This document shows positions 35,192-44,098 of a DNA stretch of 64,000 nt, one piece after another. The DNA lies in NCBI RefSeq assembly GCF_000931465.1, contig NZ_CP010892.1:3247388-3311387 (forward strand). The letters are read 5' to 3'. The notes below the pieces were generated by a model, which was not told the origin of the DNA, did no database searches, and worked only from the letters and a program-made list of their open reading frames with translations. A program made the position numbers and the translations under genes. This DNA is from Pseudomonas sp. MRSN 12121. Lineage in GTDB: Bacteria > Pseudomonadota > Gammaproteobacteria > Pseudomonadales > Pseudomonadaceae. How positions within the stretch are numbered: the stretch's first letter is position 1; each line of letters begins with the position of its first letter.

Positions 35192-35692
35192 TTAGTTTCC
35201 TGAGTCTTGATAAAGGGGCACTGGTGGCGCCTGTTCGAGGTTTTCATAAGGCGTGTCCAGGTTGGGGCTCCAGGCCAGGCGGACCTGGTCGCCGGGGAAA
35301 AAGTGCACATGCAAATAGCGATCGCTGCGTTGTCGGGGAGGATTAGGGAGCTCGACCGATAGCGTTTCTTCTCGAGCACCTTGCTCATATTGGGTGCGGG
35401 TCATGCTCTTGATCCAATCTACCCTCAGCATCTTGCCCTCGATACGCCAACAGCAAGTTGCACCACCGCCAGCATTTGCAGTGGCATTTCCCCCCCAATT
35501 GTCATTGATGAAATAACTGAAAATGGGGCGGTCGGTATGGTTGTGTACATAGAGCCATGCTCCTGGCATACGGTTGGATTGCCAGATGAAATAGACAGCA
35601 ATCACTAGCCCCCAAATCAACAAGTTGACCAGGGTTTTCTGTAGGCCAGTCAGCGAACTCCAGCGTTGCCGCAGTGACGAAAGCAGGATCAC
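35192..35692 (-). CDS. DUF3304 protein, putative immunity (copy 2)
   Basis: Protein of 166 residues with the same layout as its neighbours: membrane helix at ~20-40 (TLVNLLIWGLVIAVYFIW) and periplasmic domain with NDNWGGNATANAGGGATCCW. GTG start at 35692 after GGGGCAAT. Followed by a 123-bp gap with no gene before copy 3; an open, charged reading frame in that gap could be a relic of a second effector, but I could not match it. Confidence 0.8.
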   Translation of the reverse strand: MILLSSLRQRWSSLTGLQKTLVNLLIWGLVIAVYFIWQSNRMPGAWLYVHNHTDRPIFSYFINDNWGGNATANAGGGATCCWRIEGKMLRVDWIKSMTRTQYEQGAREETLSVELPNPPRQRSDRYLHVHFFPGDQVRLAWSPNLDTPYENLEQAPPVPLYQDSGN

Positions 35693-35736
35693 ATTGCCCC
35701 CTCGTTGCGCAGCAAGATCAACGTCGCGAAGCTCAT
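35689..35736 (-). pseudogene. Scar of a T6SS effector gene start after DUF3304 copy 1
   Basis: Sixteen codons from ATG 35736 overlap the stop of copy 1 exactly as the intact effector start overlaps copy 3. The first ~25 bases resemble the start of the intact effector gene (ATGAGC, then TTGATCT against TTGATCT), with one base lost that shifts the frame and leads to TGA. Downstream effector sequence is gone. Confidence 0.6.
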
Positions 35737-36215
35737 TCGGATTTGCGCTCCTGATCCCTGGCGTAGAATTCGCTCAGTTCTTTCTTGAGCGGGCTTGTGT
35801 GCTTGTCGCTCCAAGCTACCCGCACTTGATTTCCAGGCAGAAAGTGCACATGCAGTGTGTTGTCAGTGCGCTGTCGAGGCGGGTTAGGAATCTCGATTGA
35901 CAGGGTTTCCTCTTCAAGCCCCTGTCTGATTTGTTCTGGCGTGACATCCAGTATCCAGTCCACCTTGAGCACCTTGCCCTCTATGCGCCAGCAACAGGTC
36001 ACACCGCCGTTCCCACCCCAATTGTCATTCACGAAGTAACTGAAAATCGGCCGATCCGTATGGTTATGCCCATAAAGCCCCGCACCCGGCATGCGGCTGG
36101 ATTGCCAGATGAAATAACCGGCGACCAGCGTCCCCAGAACCAGCCAGTGGACCAGGGCTTTCTGGTGGCCGGACAGGCGCTTCCAGCGTTGGGTGAGGGC
36201 GGGGAGCACTGTCAC
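35733..36215 (-). CDS. DUF3304 protein, putative immunity (copy 1)
   Basis: Protein of 160 residues. GTG 36215 is chosen because it aligns with the starts of the other two copies and lies one base past the DUF4123 stop. Membrane helix at ~22-40 (LVHWLVLGTLVAGYFIW); the periplasmic domain has a shorter glycine stretch (NDNWGGNGGVTCCW). The most divergent of the three copies, which suggests it guards against a different effector variant. Confidence 0.8.
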   Translation of the reverse strand: MTVLPALTQRWKRLSGHQKALVHWLVLGTLVAGYFIWQSSRMPGAGLYGHNHTDRPIFSYFVNDNWGGNGGVTCCWRIEGKVLKVDWILDVTPEQIRQGLEEETLSIEIPNPPRQRTDNTLHVHFLPGNQVRVAWSDKHTSPLKKELSEFYARDQERKSE

Positions 36216-36216
36216 C

Positions 36217-37056
36217 TCAGGCGTCTTCCTGCGTGGCCAGGGCGTTTTCCAGGGTGTCCTGCTCATCGCCGACCTGACGAAGCAGCTCGGGCCAGTAAGG
36301 GCGCTGATGCAACGGGTCGCCGGTGATCAGGCTGTGCAACACGAAGGTCGACTGATCCTCGGGGTGTTGCAGCCCTTGCGCCCTGGCGGTTCCCAGCAAA
36401 TCCTGGATCTGTTGCAGGCGTTCGCCATGGCAATCGCTGGCGAAGGCCTGGGGGGCGACGTGTTCGGTCTGCGCCAGCAACTGCTCGGCCTGGGCGTCAT
36501 GTTGCAGGCTGTGCATCATCGGTTCATCCAGGCGGATCGGGTGATACTCGGGCACGTCGCCAAGAGCCGGGCCGGTAAGACGCTGCCAGTGCTTTTCGCC
36601 CTTGACCCACCAGGTGCCGAGGGGGCCGAACAACCAGCGTTGCCATGGCTGCGCACTTTGCTGGTAGAGCAGGGGCAGTACCTCGGCGCTGTAGCTACGG
36701 ATCAGCAGCACGGCATCGTTGGCGTCCTGGCAGACCAGGGCATCCCCCAGGTGAGTGGCGAGGCGATCGGCGGGCAGGGTGGTGCTCAACCAACCGGCCA
36801 GGTTCGAGGCAAACAGCTCGTCGATGGCGAGCAACTGCTCGAAAGGTTGTTCGCTCAGGTCCAGTAACAGCGGCCCATCGCTGCGCAGTTGCGCCAGTTC
36901 GGCCTGGTACATCAGCGGCCAGCGGGCGCCTTGCAAGTTCGCCAGGGCCTGGCGCTGCTCCATGGAAAGTGGCGCCTGCTCGATGATCGCCATCAGGCGC
37001 AAGCCCTTGGTCCGGGCCTGGGTCCAGTCCTGTTCGCCTTGTCGTACCTCGCTCAT
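36217..37056 (-). CDS. DUF4123 T6SS effector chaperone (TEC/Tap)
   Basis: Adaptor of 279 residues: DUF4123 lobe in the first ~140 residues (PLLLDLSEQPFEQL, SYSAEVLPLLYQQ, RWLFGPLGTWW), followed by a helical C-terminal part. Proteins of this type load a specific effector onto its VgrG and are not secreted. ATG 37056 overlaps the vgrG stop (ATGA), and its own stop nearly touches the first DUF3304 gene, so the module is one translationally coupled unit. Confidence 0.88.
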   Translation of the reverse strand: MSEVRQGEQDWTQARTKGLRLMAIIEQAPLSMEQRQALANLQGARWPLMYQAELAQLRSDGPLLLDLSEQPFEQLLAIDELFASNLAGWLSTTLPADRLATHLGDALVCQDANDAVLLIRSYSAEVLPLLYQQSAQPWQRWLFGPLGTWWVKGEKHWQRLTGPALGDVPEYHPIRLDEPMMHSLQHDAQAEQLLAQTEHVAPQAFASDCHGERLQQIQDLLGTARAQGLQHPEDQSTFVLHSLITGDPLHQRPYWPELLRQVGDEQDTLENALATQEDA

Positions 37057-39143
37057 GACTGCGCTCCGGACAGGATCGCCTGGCGTTGGCGGATGGCCTT
37101 GAGCAGGCATTCCACGCAGATGCCTTTGGGTGGTGCCAGGCGCGGTATCAGCGTGTTCGCACGGGTTTGCAGCAGGCCGCCGGCCTTGTCGGCATCCGCC
37201 AGCTTCAACAACCCGGGCAACAACGGCGCCGCCGGCGTACCCACCCCCGGTGCTCCCCCGGAATTGATCTTCACATCCGCACCACCGATGGTCACGCCGC
37301 CGCCGTCGAGCTTGACGAAGCTGCCGCCGGCCTTGGCGGTGAGTTCGGCGCCGGCTTCGAGCACGGCCTTGGTCCCGGCCTTGTAGTGGATCTCCTGGCC
37401 GGCCTCGACGAATTGCGCGGTGCCGAGTTTCAGGTGCTGGCTGACGGCCACGGTCAGGTGGTCGTTGGCGCGCAGGTCGCTCTTGCGGTCCAGGTGGGTG
37501 ATGCGGTGTTCTTCGGCCTTGAGCTCGGTAAGGCTGTTGGCTTCGACCGTGTCGTGGCGTTCGTTACCGACGCGGATGCGCTGGTCGTGCTCGACGTTTT
37601 CATCCCAGTCGCGCTGGGCGTGCAGGTAGATCTGCTCGGCGCCTTTCTTGTCTTCGATGCGCAGCTCGTTGTAGCCGCCGCCCCCGGGGCTGCTCAGGGT
37701 CTTGAAGGTGCTGCGGGTCTTGTTCGCCGGCAGGTCGTAGGGAACGACGTTTTCCTTGTGGTACAGGCAACCGGTCACCAGCGGCTGGTCGGGGTCGCCT
37801 TCGAGGAAGGTCACCAGCACTTCCATGCCGATGCGCGGGATGGCGATGCCGCCATAGGCCTTGCCGGCCCAGCCGCTGGCCACGCGCAGCCAGCAGGAGG
37901 TGTTGTCGTCGGCCTGGCCGTCGCGGTCCCAGTGGAACTGCACCTTGATCCGCCCGTATTCGTCGCAGTGGATCTCTTCGCCCTTGGGCCCGGTGACCAC
38001 CGCGGTCTGGCTGCCCAGGGACTTGGGTTTTGGATGCTCCAGCGGCGGCCGGTAGTGGGCGTCCCACGGGGTGGCGAGGAAGCGGTTGCGGTAGCCCTGG
38101 TGGAAGTCGTCCTTATTGCTGGTGACATCGCTGGTGATGTTTTCGCCCAGCACCTGCGGCTGCTTGCCTTCGTGGATCACTTCCAGCAGCAGCCACAGGT
38201 CGTTCCATTCGCTGCGCGGGTGGCCGGCCAGGGTCAGGAAATGGCCGCTGAGCAGGGTCGGCTCGTCGCCCTTGCCCTCGGCCAGCCGGTAGTCGCTGCG
38301 GTGGCGTTCCAGGGCGCGGGTCGCCAGTTGCTTGCCGCGGGCCTGCTGGGTGAACAGGCCGGGATAGTCGTAGTCTTCCAGGTCCGGCATGACCCCGGAC
38401 TTGGCCGCGGCTTCGGGCAGCAGGCGCGGTTTCTCGAAGTCGTAGTCGCGGCGGCCGACGCGGCTGGTGCGGGTTTCCAGGCGCAGGCCGAAGCGCTTGA
38501 TCACCGGCTGTTCGGCGGCCATGCCGGAGTCCTGCTGGTAGTTCACCGCCGGCAGTTTGCGGAACACCGTCTGGTCGTCGCCGAACACCAGGGTGTGGCC
38601 GCTGGCCGAGTGCTGGAAGTGGAAATGGATGCCTTCTTCTTCGCACAGGCGCTGGATGAAGTGCAGGTCGGATTCGTCGTACTGGGTGCAGTAGACCCGT
38701 TCCGGATAGGTCGCGCCGAGCTGGAAGCGGTAGGCATCGGCGAGGATGCCGCGAGCCTCGAGGACCTGGGCGATGATCTTCGGCACGCTCAGGTGCTGGT
38801 AGATTTTCTGGTTGAAGTTGTGGCGCAGGTAGTTGAGCTGTGGGGTCAGGCTGAGGCTGTAGCGGGTCAGCTTGCGCCCGGAGTCGCCTTGGGCGATGCG
38901 GTACACCAGGCCGTGGATCAGGCCTTTGCCAGTGCTGCCAAACGTCAGGCAGGCCGGTTTATGCAACAACTCCTCGAGCTTGAGGTCGGGGCGGGCGCTG
39001 ACCAGTTCGATATCGAAGCAGAAGGGTTGGTTGAGGGCTTCGCGGCCGACGAAACCGAGGACCTGCAGGTCGACCGAGGCACCTTCGATCGTCAGGGAAA
39101 TATGGCTAGCGTTAGCATCCAGCATGCCGTGAAATCCATCCAT
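37053..39143 (-). CDS. vgrG: VgrG, T6SS spike protein
   Basis: Spike protein of 696 residues: gp27-like region (~1-380), OB-fold gp5-like region with DEYGRIKVQFHWDRDG (~400-480) and the beta-prism needle with repeated NxLTEL and GxxxxxVxxN elements (~500-630). The C-terminal extension (~640-696; PPKGICVECLLKAIRQRQA) holds a CxxC and may dock the DUF4123 chaperone or effector. No tss core genes lie in the window, so it is an orphan vgrG island. Start could also be the ATG at 39125 (MLDANASH), which looks more like other VgrGs. Confidence 0.95.
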   Translation of the reverse strand: MDGFHGMLDANASHISLTIEGASVDLQVLGFVGREALNQPFCFDIELVSARPDLKLEELLHKPACLTFGSTGKGLIHGLVYRIAQGDSGRKLTRYSLSLTPQLNYLRHNFNQKIYQHLSVPKIIAQVLEARGILADAYRFQLGATYPERVYCTQYDESDLHFIQRLCEEEGIHFHFQHSASGHTLVFGDDQTVFRKLPAVNYQQDSGMAAEQPVIKRFGLRLETRTSRVGRRDYDFEKPRLLPEAAAKSGVMPDLEDYDYPGLFTQQARGKQLATRALERHRSDYRLAEGKGDEPTLLSGHFLTLAGHPRSEWNDLWLLLEVIHEGKQPQVLGENITSDVTSNKDDFHQGYRNRFLATPWDAHYRPPLEHPKPKSLGSQTAVVTGPKGEEIHCDEYGRIKVQFHWDRDGQADDNTSCWLRVASGWAGKAYGGIAIPRIGMEVLVTFLEGDPDQPLVTGCLYHKENVVPYDLPANKTRSTFKTLSSPGGGGYNELRIEDKKGAEQIYLHAQRDWDENVEHDQRIRVGNERHDTVEANSLTELKAEEHRITHLDRKSDLRANDHLTVAVSQHLKLGTAQFVEAGQEIHYKAGTKAVLEAGAELTAKAGGSFVKLDGGGVTIGGADVKINSGGAPGVGTPAAPLLPGLLKLADADKAGGLLQTRANTLIPRLAPPKGICVECLLKAIRQRQAILSGAQS

Positions 39144-39393
39144 TGAATAAGCAGGGGCGGATGGTGCAGGAATAGAACGGTCGATTCAAGCCGAAGCGAT
39201 AACGGTGAGCGGCCGGGCGAATTTTTCAGAAAACTCCGTAATAACCGTTATTTATGCCCTACAGCCCATCCGAGTATCGCCTTACAGCTATTGGCTGTAG
39301 GGGAGAGGAGCAGGCCGCTCAGGGATTCCCGTGCAGTCAGTCCCTGGGCAGACTCCGGGCCGATCATCGACAGCCCTCGGACGCTCGCAGGGT

Positions 39394-40422
39394 TCAAGCC
39401 TGTGGCGGCAAGGGCGGCTGATAGTAGCTCTGGAACCAGTCGACGAAGCGCCCCAGGCCCTCGGCCAGGGGAACCTGCGGGCCGAAACCAGTGACGTTCT
39501 CCAGGGCGCCGATATCGGCGCAGGCGTTGAGCATGTCGCCGGGTTGCAAGGGCAGGTACTCGATCTGGGCCTTGCGCCCGAGCAATTGCTCCAGGGTGGC
39601 GATGTAGTCCTTGAGTTCCACCGGCCGTTGCCCGCCGATGTTGAACAGGCGCCAGGGCGCCATGCTGCTGGCCGGGTCGGGCTGCTCGCGGTTCCACAGC
39701 GGATCGTGCTGGGGCGGCTTGGTCAAAAGACGGGCCAGGGCTTCGACTATGTCGTCGATGTAGGTGAAGTCGCGCTGGTGCATGCCGTAGTTGAACAGCT
39801 TCAGCGGGCGGCCTTCGCTGATGGCCCTGGCGAACAGGATCGGCGACATGTCCGGGCGCCCCCAGGGGCCGTACACGGTAAAGAAGCGCAGGCCGGTGGC
39901 CGGCATGTCGTACAGGTGGCTATAGCTGTGGGCCATCAATTCATTGGCCTTTTGGCTCGCGGCGTACAGCGACAACGGGTGGTTGGCGTTGTCGCCGACC
40001 TTGTACGGCATCTGTTGGTTGGCCCCGTATACCGAACTGGACGAGGCGTAGATCAGGTGCTCGACCGGGTAGCGCCGGCACATCTCCAGCAGGTTGAGAA
40101 ACCCGCCGAGGTTGTTGTCCAGGTAAGTCTTGGGATTTTCCTGGGAATAACGCCCCCCGGCCTGGGCCGCGAGGTTGATCACCACCTGCGGCCGGGTCTG
40201 GGCGAACAACCGGGCGAGGGCTTCGGTATCGCTCAGGTCGAGGCGGTACAGCGGGAAAGGCCCCACTTGTTGTTCGACCCAGCGCACTCGGTCGTGCTTG
40301 AGTTGCGGATCGTAATAGTCGTTGAAGTTATCCAGCCCGGTGACTTGGTGCCCATCCTTGAGCAGGCGCAGAACGGTATGGGCGCCGATAAAGCCGGCAG
40401 CCCCGGTGATCAGGATATTCAT
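39394..40422 (-). CDS. NAD-dependent sugar-nucleotide epimerase (UDP-glucuronate 4-epimerase-like)
   Basis: Extended short-chain dehydrogenase of 342 residues: GAAGFIG at 7-13, YASSSSVYGAN, catalytic YAASQK and FTVYGPWGRPDM, the pattern of UDP-glucuronate/UDP-galactose 4-epimerases (CapI/WbpP-like). It would make an epimerised sugar for surface polysaccharide. It stands alone; no glycosyltransferases are near. Start ATG 40422 opens at the Rossmann strand MNILITGAAG; the ribosome site (GAGGG) is rather distant. Confidence 0.88.
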   Translation of the reverse strand: MNILITGAAGFIGAHTVLRLLKDGHQVTGLDNFNDYYDPQLKHDRVRWVEQQVGPFPLYRLDLSDTEALARLFAQTRPQVVINLAAQAGGRYSQENPKTYLDNNLGGFLNLLEMCRRYPVEHLIYASSSSVYGANQQMPYKVGDNANHPLSLYAASQKANELMAHSYSHLYDMPATGLRFFTVYGPWGRPDMSPILFARAISEGRPLKLFNYGMHQRDFTYIDDIVEALARLLTKPPQHDPLWNREQPDPASSMAPWRLFNIGGQRPVELKDYIATLEQLLGRKAQIEYLPLQPGDMLNACADIGALENVTGFGPQVPLAEGLGRFVDWFQSYYQPPLPPQA

Positions 40423-41189
40423 CGGCAAAGTGCCCTCGGTGCACGGCAGGGCACGCCTGCAAGCGGGGCGGCGAAGGGCAGGCGAGTGGTCGGGGCGCCC
40501 GTCTGTACCGGGCCGCTGGCGCCGATACCAGAAATGCTGACATCCAAGGTTGTCACCTCGTCCGTGATGCAAAGAGTGAATGAGCATTTCTGCTCATTTT
40601 TTTAAGAACTGAATAGGCCCAAGCCTTTGGTGTGTTCTTTTTTTGACACTACCATAGAGGATTGTCGATTAATTGACGTTTTGCCGTGCTGTATAAATGA
40701 CGACGAGGTCCGCGTTCTGTTTTTTTAATGGAATAATTTCTTTTGAATCAAAGAGATAAATTTGAAGGCTGACAGTGAAAAGTGTTGTCCCGGTTTCGGG
40801 GGGTAAAGGCCGGGCGGTTAAAAATTGCCGACGAACGGTAGAGCTCGAATGACGGAAAAAACCGGTTCGCTGGACGAAAAGCACGGGATTGGATCCGCAT
40901 GCCGTTCTGGGCGCCAGTGCCTCGCGATGCGGCCGGCGGTGGGTTATCGAAGCAAAAAGTGTTGGAAATGATTGCTTTTCGGGCGCGGCGAAAAGCCTGT
41001 CGAGGCAGGTAGCGGCCGACCAAGGCTGTAGTAGCTTCAGACTAAAGTCGGGTGTGTAGGGTCGAGGCTATCTGCCACTATTGCCGGTCAACATTGACCC
41101 TATCAATTCAACTGGCCAGAGATGATTCGCCAGGTGGATTGCTATTGCTTTCTTTCATCCGCGTTACCGATGCACTGCTGGAGCTTTTC
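40423..41189. other. AT-rich intergenic region between the epimerase and oprD genes
   Basis: No credible gene. The part at ~40600-40790 is clearly richer in A/T than the surroundings, with runs of T at 40640 and 40720. A hairpin AATGAGCA/TGCTCATT with a four-base loop and seven Ts (40579-40603) looks like a plus-strand terminator although no plus-strand gene precedes it; a short unannotated RNA is possible. Confidence 0.5.
40579..40603 (+). terminator. Orphan terminator-like hairpin
   Basis: Eight-base-pair stem AATGAGCA/TGCTCATT, loop TTTC, seven Ts. It lies upstream of the minus-strand epimerase gene with no plus-strand gene before it. Confidence 0.5.
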
Positions 41190-42491
41190 ATGCGTCCCCC
41201 TTTTCCTTTGCTGCACTCCTACCGTCCCCTGGGTCTCGGCACCCTTTGCCTGTGCGCGGGTTTTACCGCCCAGGTCCAGGCCGCGGGCTTTTTCGAAGAC
41301 AGCAGCGCCCGGCTCGAATCGCGCACGGTGTACTTCAACCGTGACTTCCGCGATGGCCACACCGGCAACGATCAAGGCGCCTCCAAACGCGAAGAGGCGG
41401 CCCAGGGCTTCATTCTCAACCTGCAATCGGGTTACACCGAAGGCACGGTCGGCTTTGGTATCGATGCGCTGGGCATGCTCGGCATCAAGCTCGATTCCAG
41501 CCCCGACCGCAGCAACAGCGGCCTGCTGCCGTCCAGCGGCCAGGACCCGCGGGGCTCCAAGGACCAGTACGCCAAGCTCGGCCTGACGGCCAAGGTGCGG
41601 GTGTCGCAGAGTGTGCTCAAGTACGGCGCGCTGCTGCCGGACCTGCCGCTGCTCAAGTACAACGACGGGCGCCTGCTGCCGACCATGTTCAACGGCGCCA
41701 TGCTCACGTCCCGGGAGATCAAGGACCTGACCTTCATGACCGCGCGCCTGGACCGGTACACCGCCCGGGACTCCACGGACGCCCAGGACATTCGCGTGCA
41801 CTGCAAGAACAAGCGTTACGCGTGCAACGTCACGGCCGACCATTTCGACATGTACGGCCTCGACTACAAGTTCAACGACCGCCTGACCGGGCAGTATCAC
41901 TACGCAGAGCTGGAAGACATCTACCGCCAGCATTTCATCGGCCTGGTGGCCAACCAGCCGCTGGGCAGTGGCGTGCTGAAGGCCGACCTGCGCCTGCTCA
42001 AGAGTGCCGACAGCGGCGCCGAGCGTGCCGGCTCCATCGATAACCGCGCGCTGAGCGGCATGCTCGGCTACGCCATTGATGGCCATACCTTCAGTGCCGG
42101 CTGGCAGCGCATGAACGGCGAGAACTCGATGCCGTACCTCGATGGCAGCAACCCGTACCTGGTCAACTATGTGCAGGTCAACGACTTCGCTGCGGCCCAG
42201 GAGCGTTCCTGGCAACTGCGTTACGACTACGACTTCAAGGCCATCGGCATCAACGGTCTGAGCTTCCTGACCCGTTATGTCAGCGGCGACCATATCAAGG
42301 TCCCGGGCAGCGACCAGGAAGGCCGCGAGTGGGAACGCGACAGCGAACTCAAGTACGTGGTGCAGAGCGGCACCTTCAAGGACGTCAGCCTGCGCCTGCG
42401 CAACGCCACCTACCGCAGCAACTACGAGAAATACGCCCGCGACGTGGACGAGACGCGGCTGATCGTCAGCTACAACTTCTCGATCCTCTGA
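41190..42491 (+). CDS. OprD-family outer-membrane porin
   Basis: Porin of 433 residues with a signal peptide (cut near VQA-AG), then FFEDSSARLESRTVYFNRDFRDG, the typical OprD start. About 18 beta-strands follow, ending in LIVSYNFSIL. OprD porins pass amino acids, small carboxylates or sugars; the subgroup cannot be fixed from sequence. ATG 41190 has GGAG seven bases upstream. The stop is followed within a few bases by a tandem REP array. Confidence 0.9.
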   Translation: MRPPFPLLHSYRPLGLGTLCLCAGFTAQVQAAGFFEDSSARLESRTVYFNRDFRDGHTGNDQGASKREEAAQGFILNLQSGYTEGTVGFGIDALGMLGIKLDSSPDRSNSGLLPSSGQDPRGSKDQYAKLGLTAKVRVSQSVLKYGALLPDLPLLKYNDGRLLPTMFNGAMLTSREIKDLTFMTARLDRYTARDSTDAQDIRVHCKNKRYACNVTADHFDMYGLDYKFNDRLTGQYHYAELEDIYRQHFIGLVANQPLGSGVLKADLRLLKSADSGAERAGSIDNRALSGMLGYAIDGHTFSAGWQRMNGENSMPYLDGSNPYLVNYVQVNDFAAAQERSWQLRYDYDFKAIGINGLSFLTRYVSGDHIKVPGSDQEGREWERDSELKYVVQSGTFKDVSLRLRNATYRSNYEKYARDVDETRLIVSYNFSIL

Positions 42492-42495
42492 GTGC

Positions 42496-43398
42496 GCTAG
42501 CTGCGATCGGCAACGCAGTTGCCGCCAAACCTGAATCCGCGGTGTGTCAGACAGAACGCGGCGCCTGGCTTGCGATCGCTTCGCGATCGATCGCAGCCTC
42601 GCTGACGCTCGGCAGCGGCTACGGGATCGCAGTGTCATATCGCAATGTCGAAGGATCGCAGCGTCCTTGTAGCCGCTGCCGAGCCATGGCGAGGCTGCGA
42701 TCGGCAACGCAGTTGCCGTAAAACCTGAATCCGCGGTGTATCAGGCAGAACGCGGCGCCTGGATTGCGACCGCTGCGCGATCGATCGCAGCCTCGCTGAC
42801 GCTCGGCAGCGGCTACGGGATCGCAGTGTCATATCGCAATGCCGAAGGATCGCAGTGTCCTTGTAGCCGCTGCCGAGCCATGGCGAGGCTGCGATCGGCA
42901 ACGCAGTTGCCGCCAAACCTGAATCCGCGGTGCGTTAGACAGAACACGTCGCCTGGCTTGCGACCGCTTCGCGATCGATCGCAGCCTCGCTGACGCTCGG
43001 CAGCGGCTACGGGATTGCAGTGTCATATCGCAATGCCGAAGGATCGCAGCGTCCTTGTAGCCGCTGCCGAGCTATGGCGAGGCTGCGATCGGCAACGCAG
43101 TTGCCGCCAAACCTGAATCCGCGTTGTGTCAGACAGAACGCGGCGCCTGGCTTGCGATCGCTGCGCGATCGATCGCAGCCTCGCTGATGCTCGGCAGCGG
43201 CTACGGGATCGCAGTGTCATATCGCAATGCCGAAGGATCGCAGCGTCCTTGTAGCCGCTGCCGAGCCATGGCGAGGCTGCGATCGGCAACGCAGTTGCCG
43301 CCAAACCTGAATCAGCGGTGCGTCAGACAGAACGCGGCGCCTGGCTTGCGATCGCTTCGCGATCGATCACAGCCTCGCTGACGCTCGGCAGCGGCTAC
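42496..43398. repeat. Tandem array of REP doublets, period 194 bp
   Basis: One truncated (ends 42622) and four full REP doublets at 42669-42816, 42863-43010, 43057-43204 and 43251-43398. Each is 148 bp from GTAG to CTAC with a 46-bp spacer. Copies are about 95% alike. Each REP has the GTAG head and the imperfect palindrome GCCGAGC-CATG-GCGAGGC. No coding function is likely. Confidence 0.9.
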
Positions 43399-43429
43399 AA
43401 GATCGCAGTGCCATAGGGACGTGTGTGTG

Positions 43430-44053
43430 CTAGAGCCAGTGCCAGAACCGGCTCCAGAACCCTCGGTTCAGTTCTTCCTTGCAGCCGGCGTATTGCCGGC
43501 CGTAGAGGTTGGAGCGGCTCTGCACCTTGCCGGCCACGCCCTGCAGCCAGGGCTTGGCGGCGTAGGTCTGGCGGCGGTAGCCGCCCCAGCCTTCGTGGTA
43601 GTTCAGGTACTGGCGGTAGGCGTCCTGCTTGGTCACGCCGTTGACCCGCCAGGTCTGGTCCATGTACCAGCCGATAAAGTCGGTGGCGTCGGCGAAATTG
43701 CTGCGGCTGGCCCAGTAGTTGTCGCCCTTGCGCTGGTAGTCGCCCCAGACTTCGTCCTTGGCCTGCGGGTAGCCGTAGGCGCTGGTGACCCGGCCCCAGG
43801 GAATCACCCAGAGCAGGTATTTGCGCGGCGCCTTGGCGTCCTGCTTGAAGCTCGACTCCTGGTAGATGATCGACAGCGGCACCTGGATCGGCACCCCCCA
43901 TTTCTCTTCGGTGGCCTTGGCGGCTTTGTACCAGTCGCTTTTCTCGCGAAAGATCGCGCAGATGTCATTGGGGTTGGCGGGCGGCGCGGTCGCGCAGCCG
44001 GCCAGGAGAAAGGGCAGGACGAGGGCGGCACAGGTAAAACGGGTCAAGGGCAA
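43430..44053 (-). CDS. Lipoprotein lytic transglycosylase (SLT-like)
   Basis: Lipoprotein of 207 residues with the lipobox LAGC (Cys 19). The SLT-type domain has its catalytic glutamate in IYQESSFK (~residue 66), and later SAYGYPQAKDEVWGDYQ and YHEGWGGY. It probably cleaves peptidoglycan at the outer membrane inner face. It is monocistronic, 45 bp downstream of mtlZ in the same direction, but separated from it by its own leader. Confidence 0.87.
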   Translation of the reverse strand: MPLTRFTCAALVLPFLLAGCATAPPANPNDICAIFREKSDWYKAAKATEEKWGVPIQVPLSIIYQESSFKQDAKAPRKYLLWVIPWGRVTSAYGYPQAKDEVWGDYQRKGDNYWASRSNFADATDFIGWYMDQTWRVNGVTKQDAYRQYLNYHEGWGGYRRQTYAAKPWLQGVAGKVQSRSNLYGRQYAGCKEELNRGFWSRFWHWL

Positions 44054-44098
44054 GGCTCTGTTCGGGTCGTGCGGGGCGCCGGCAGGGCGCCCCTTCGA

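Noticed and set aside
40660-41030. Minus-strand small genes in the AT-rich region before oprD
   Set aside because: Frames overlap each other, lack ribosome sites and have no recognisable features.
42542-43381. Small proteins encoded in the repeat arrays, with similar sequences such as MCQTERGAW
   Set aside because: The frames repeat because the DNA repeats. They have no ribosome sites, and the period (194 or 197) is not a multiple of three.
42496-43398. CRISPR array in the tandem repeats
   Set aside because: Units are about 195 bp, the spacers are repeated as well, and each unit is a GTAG/CTAC REP doublet. No cas genes are near.
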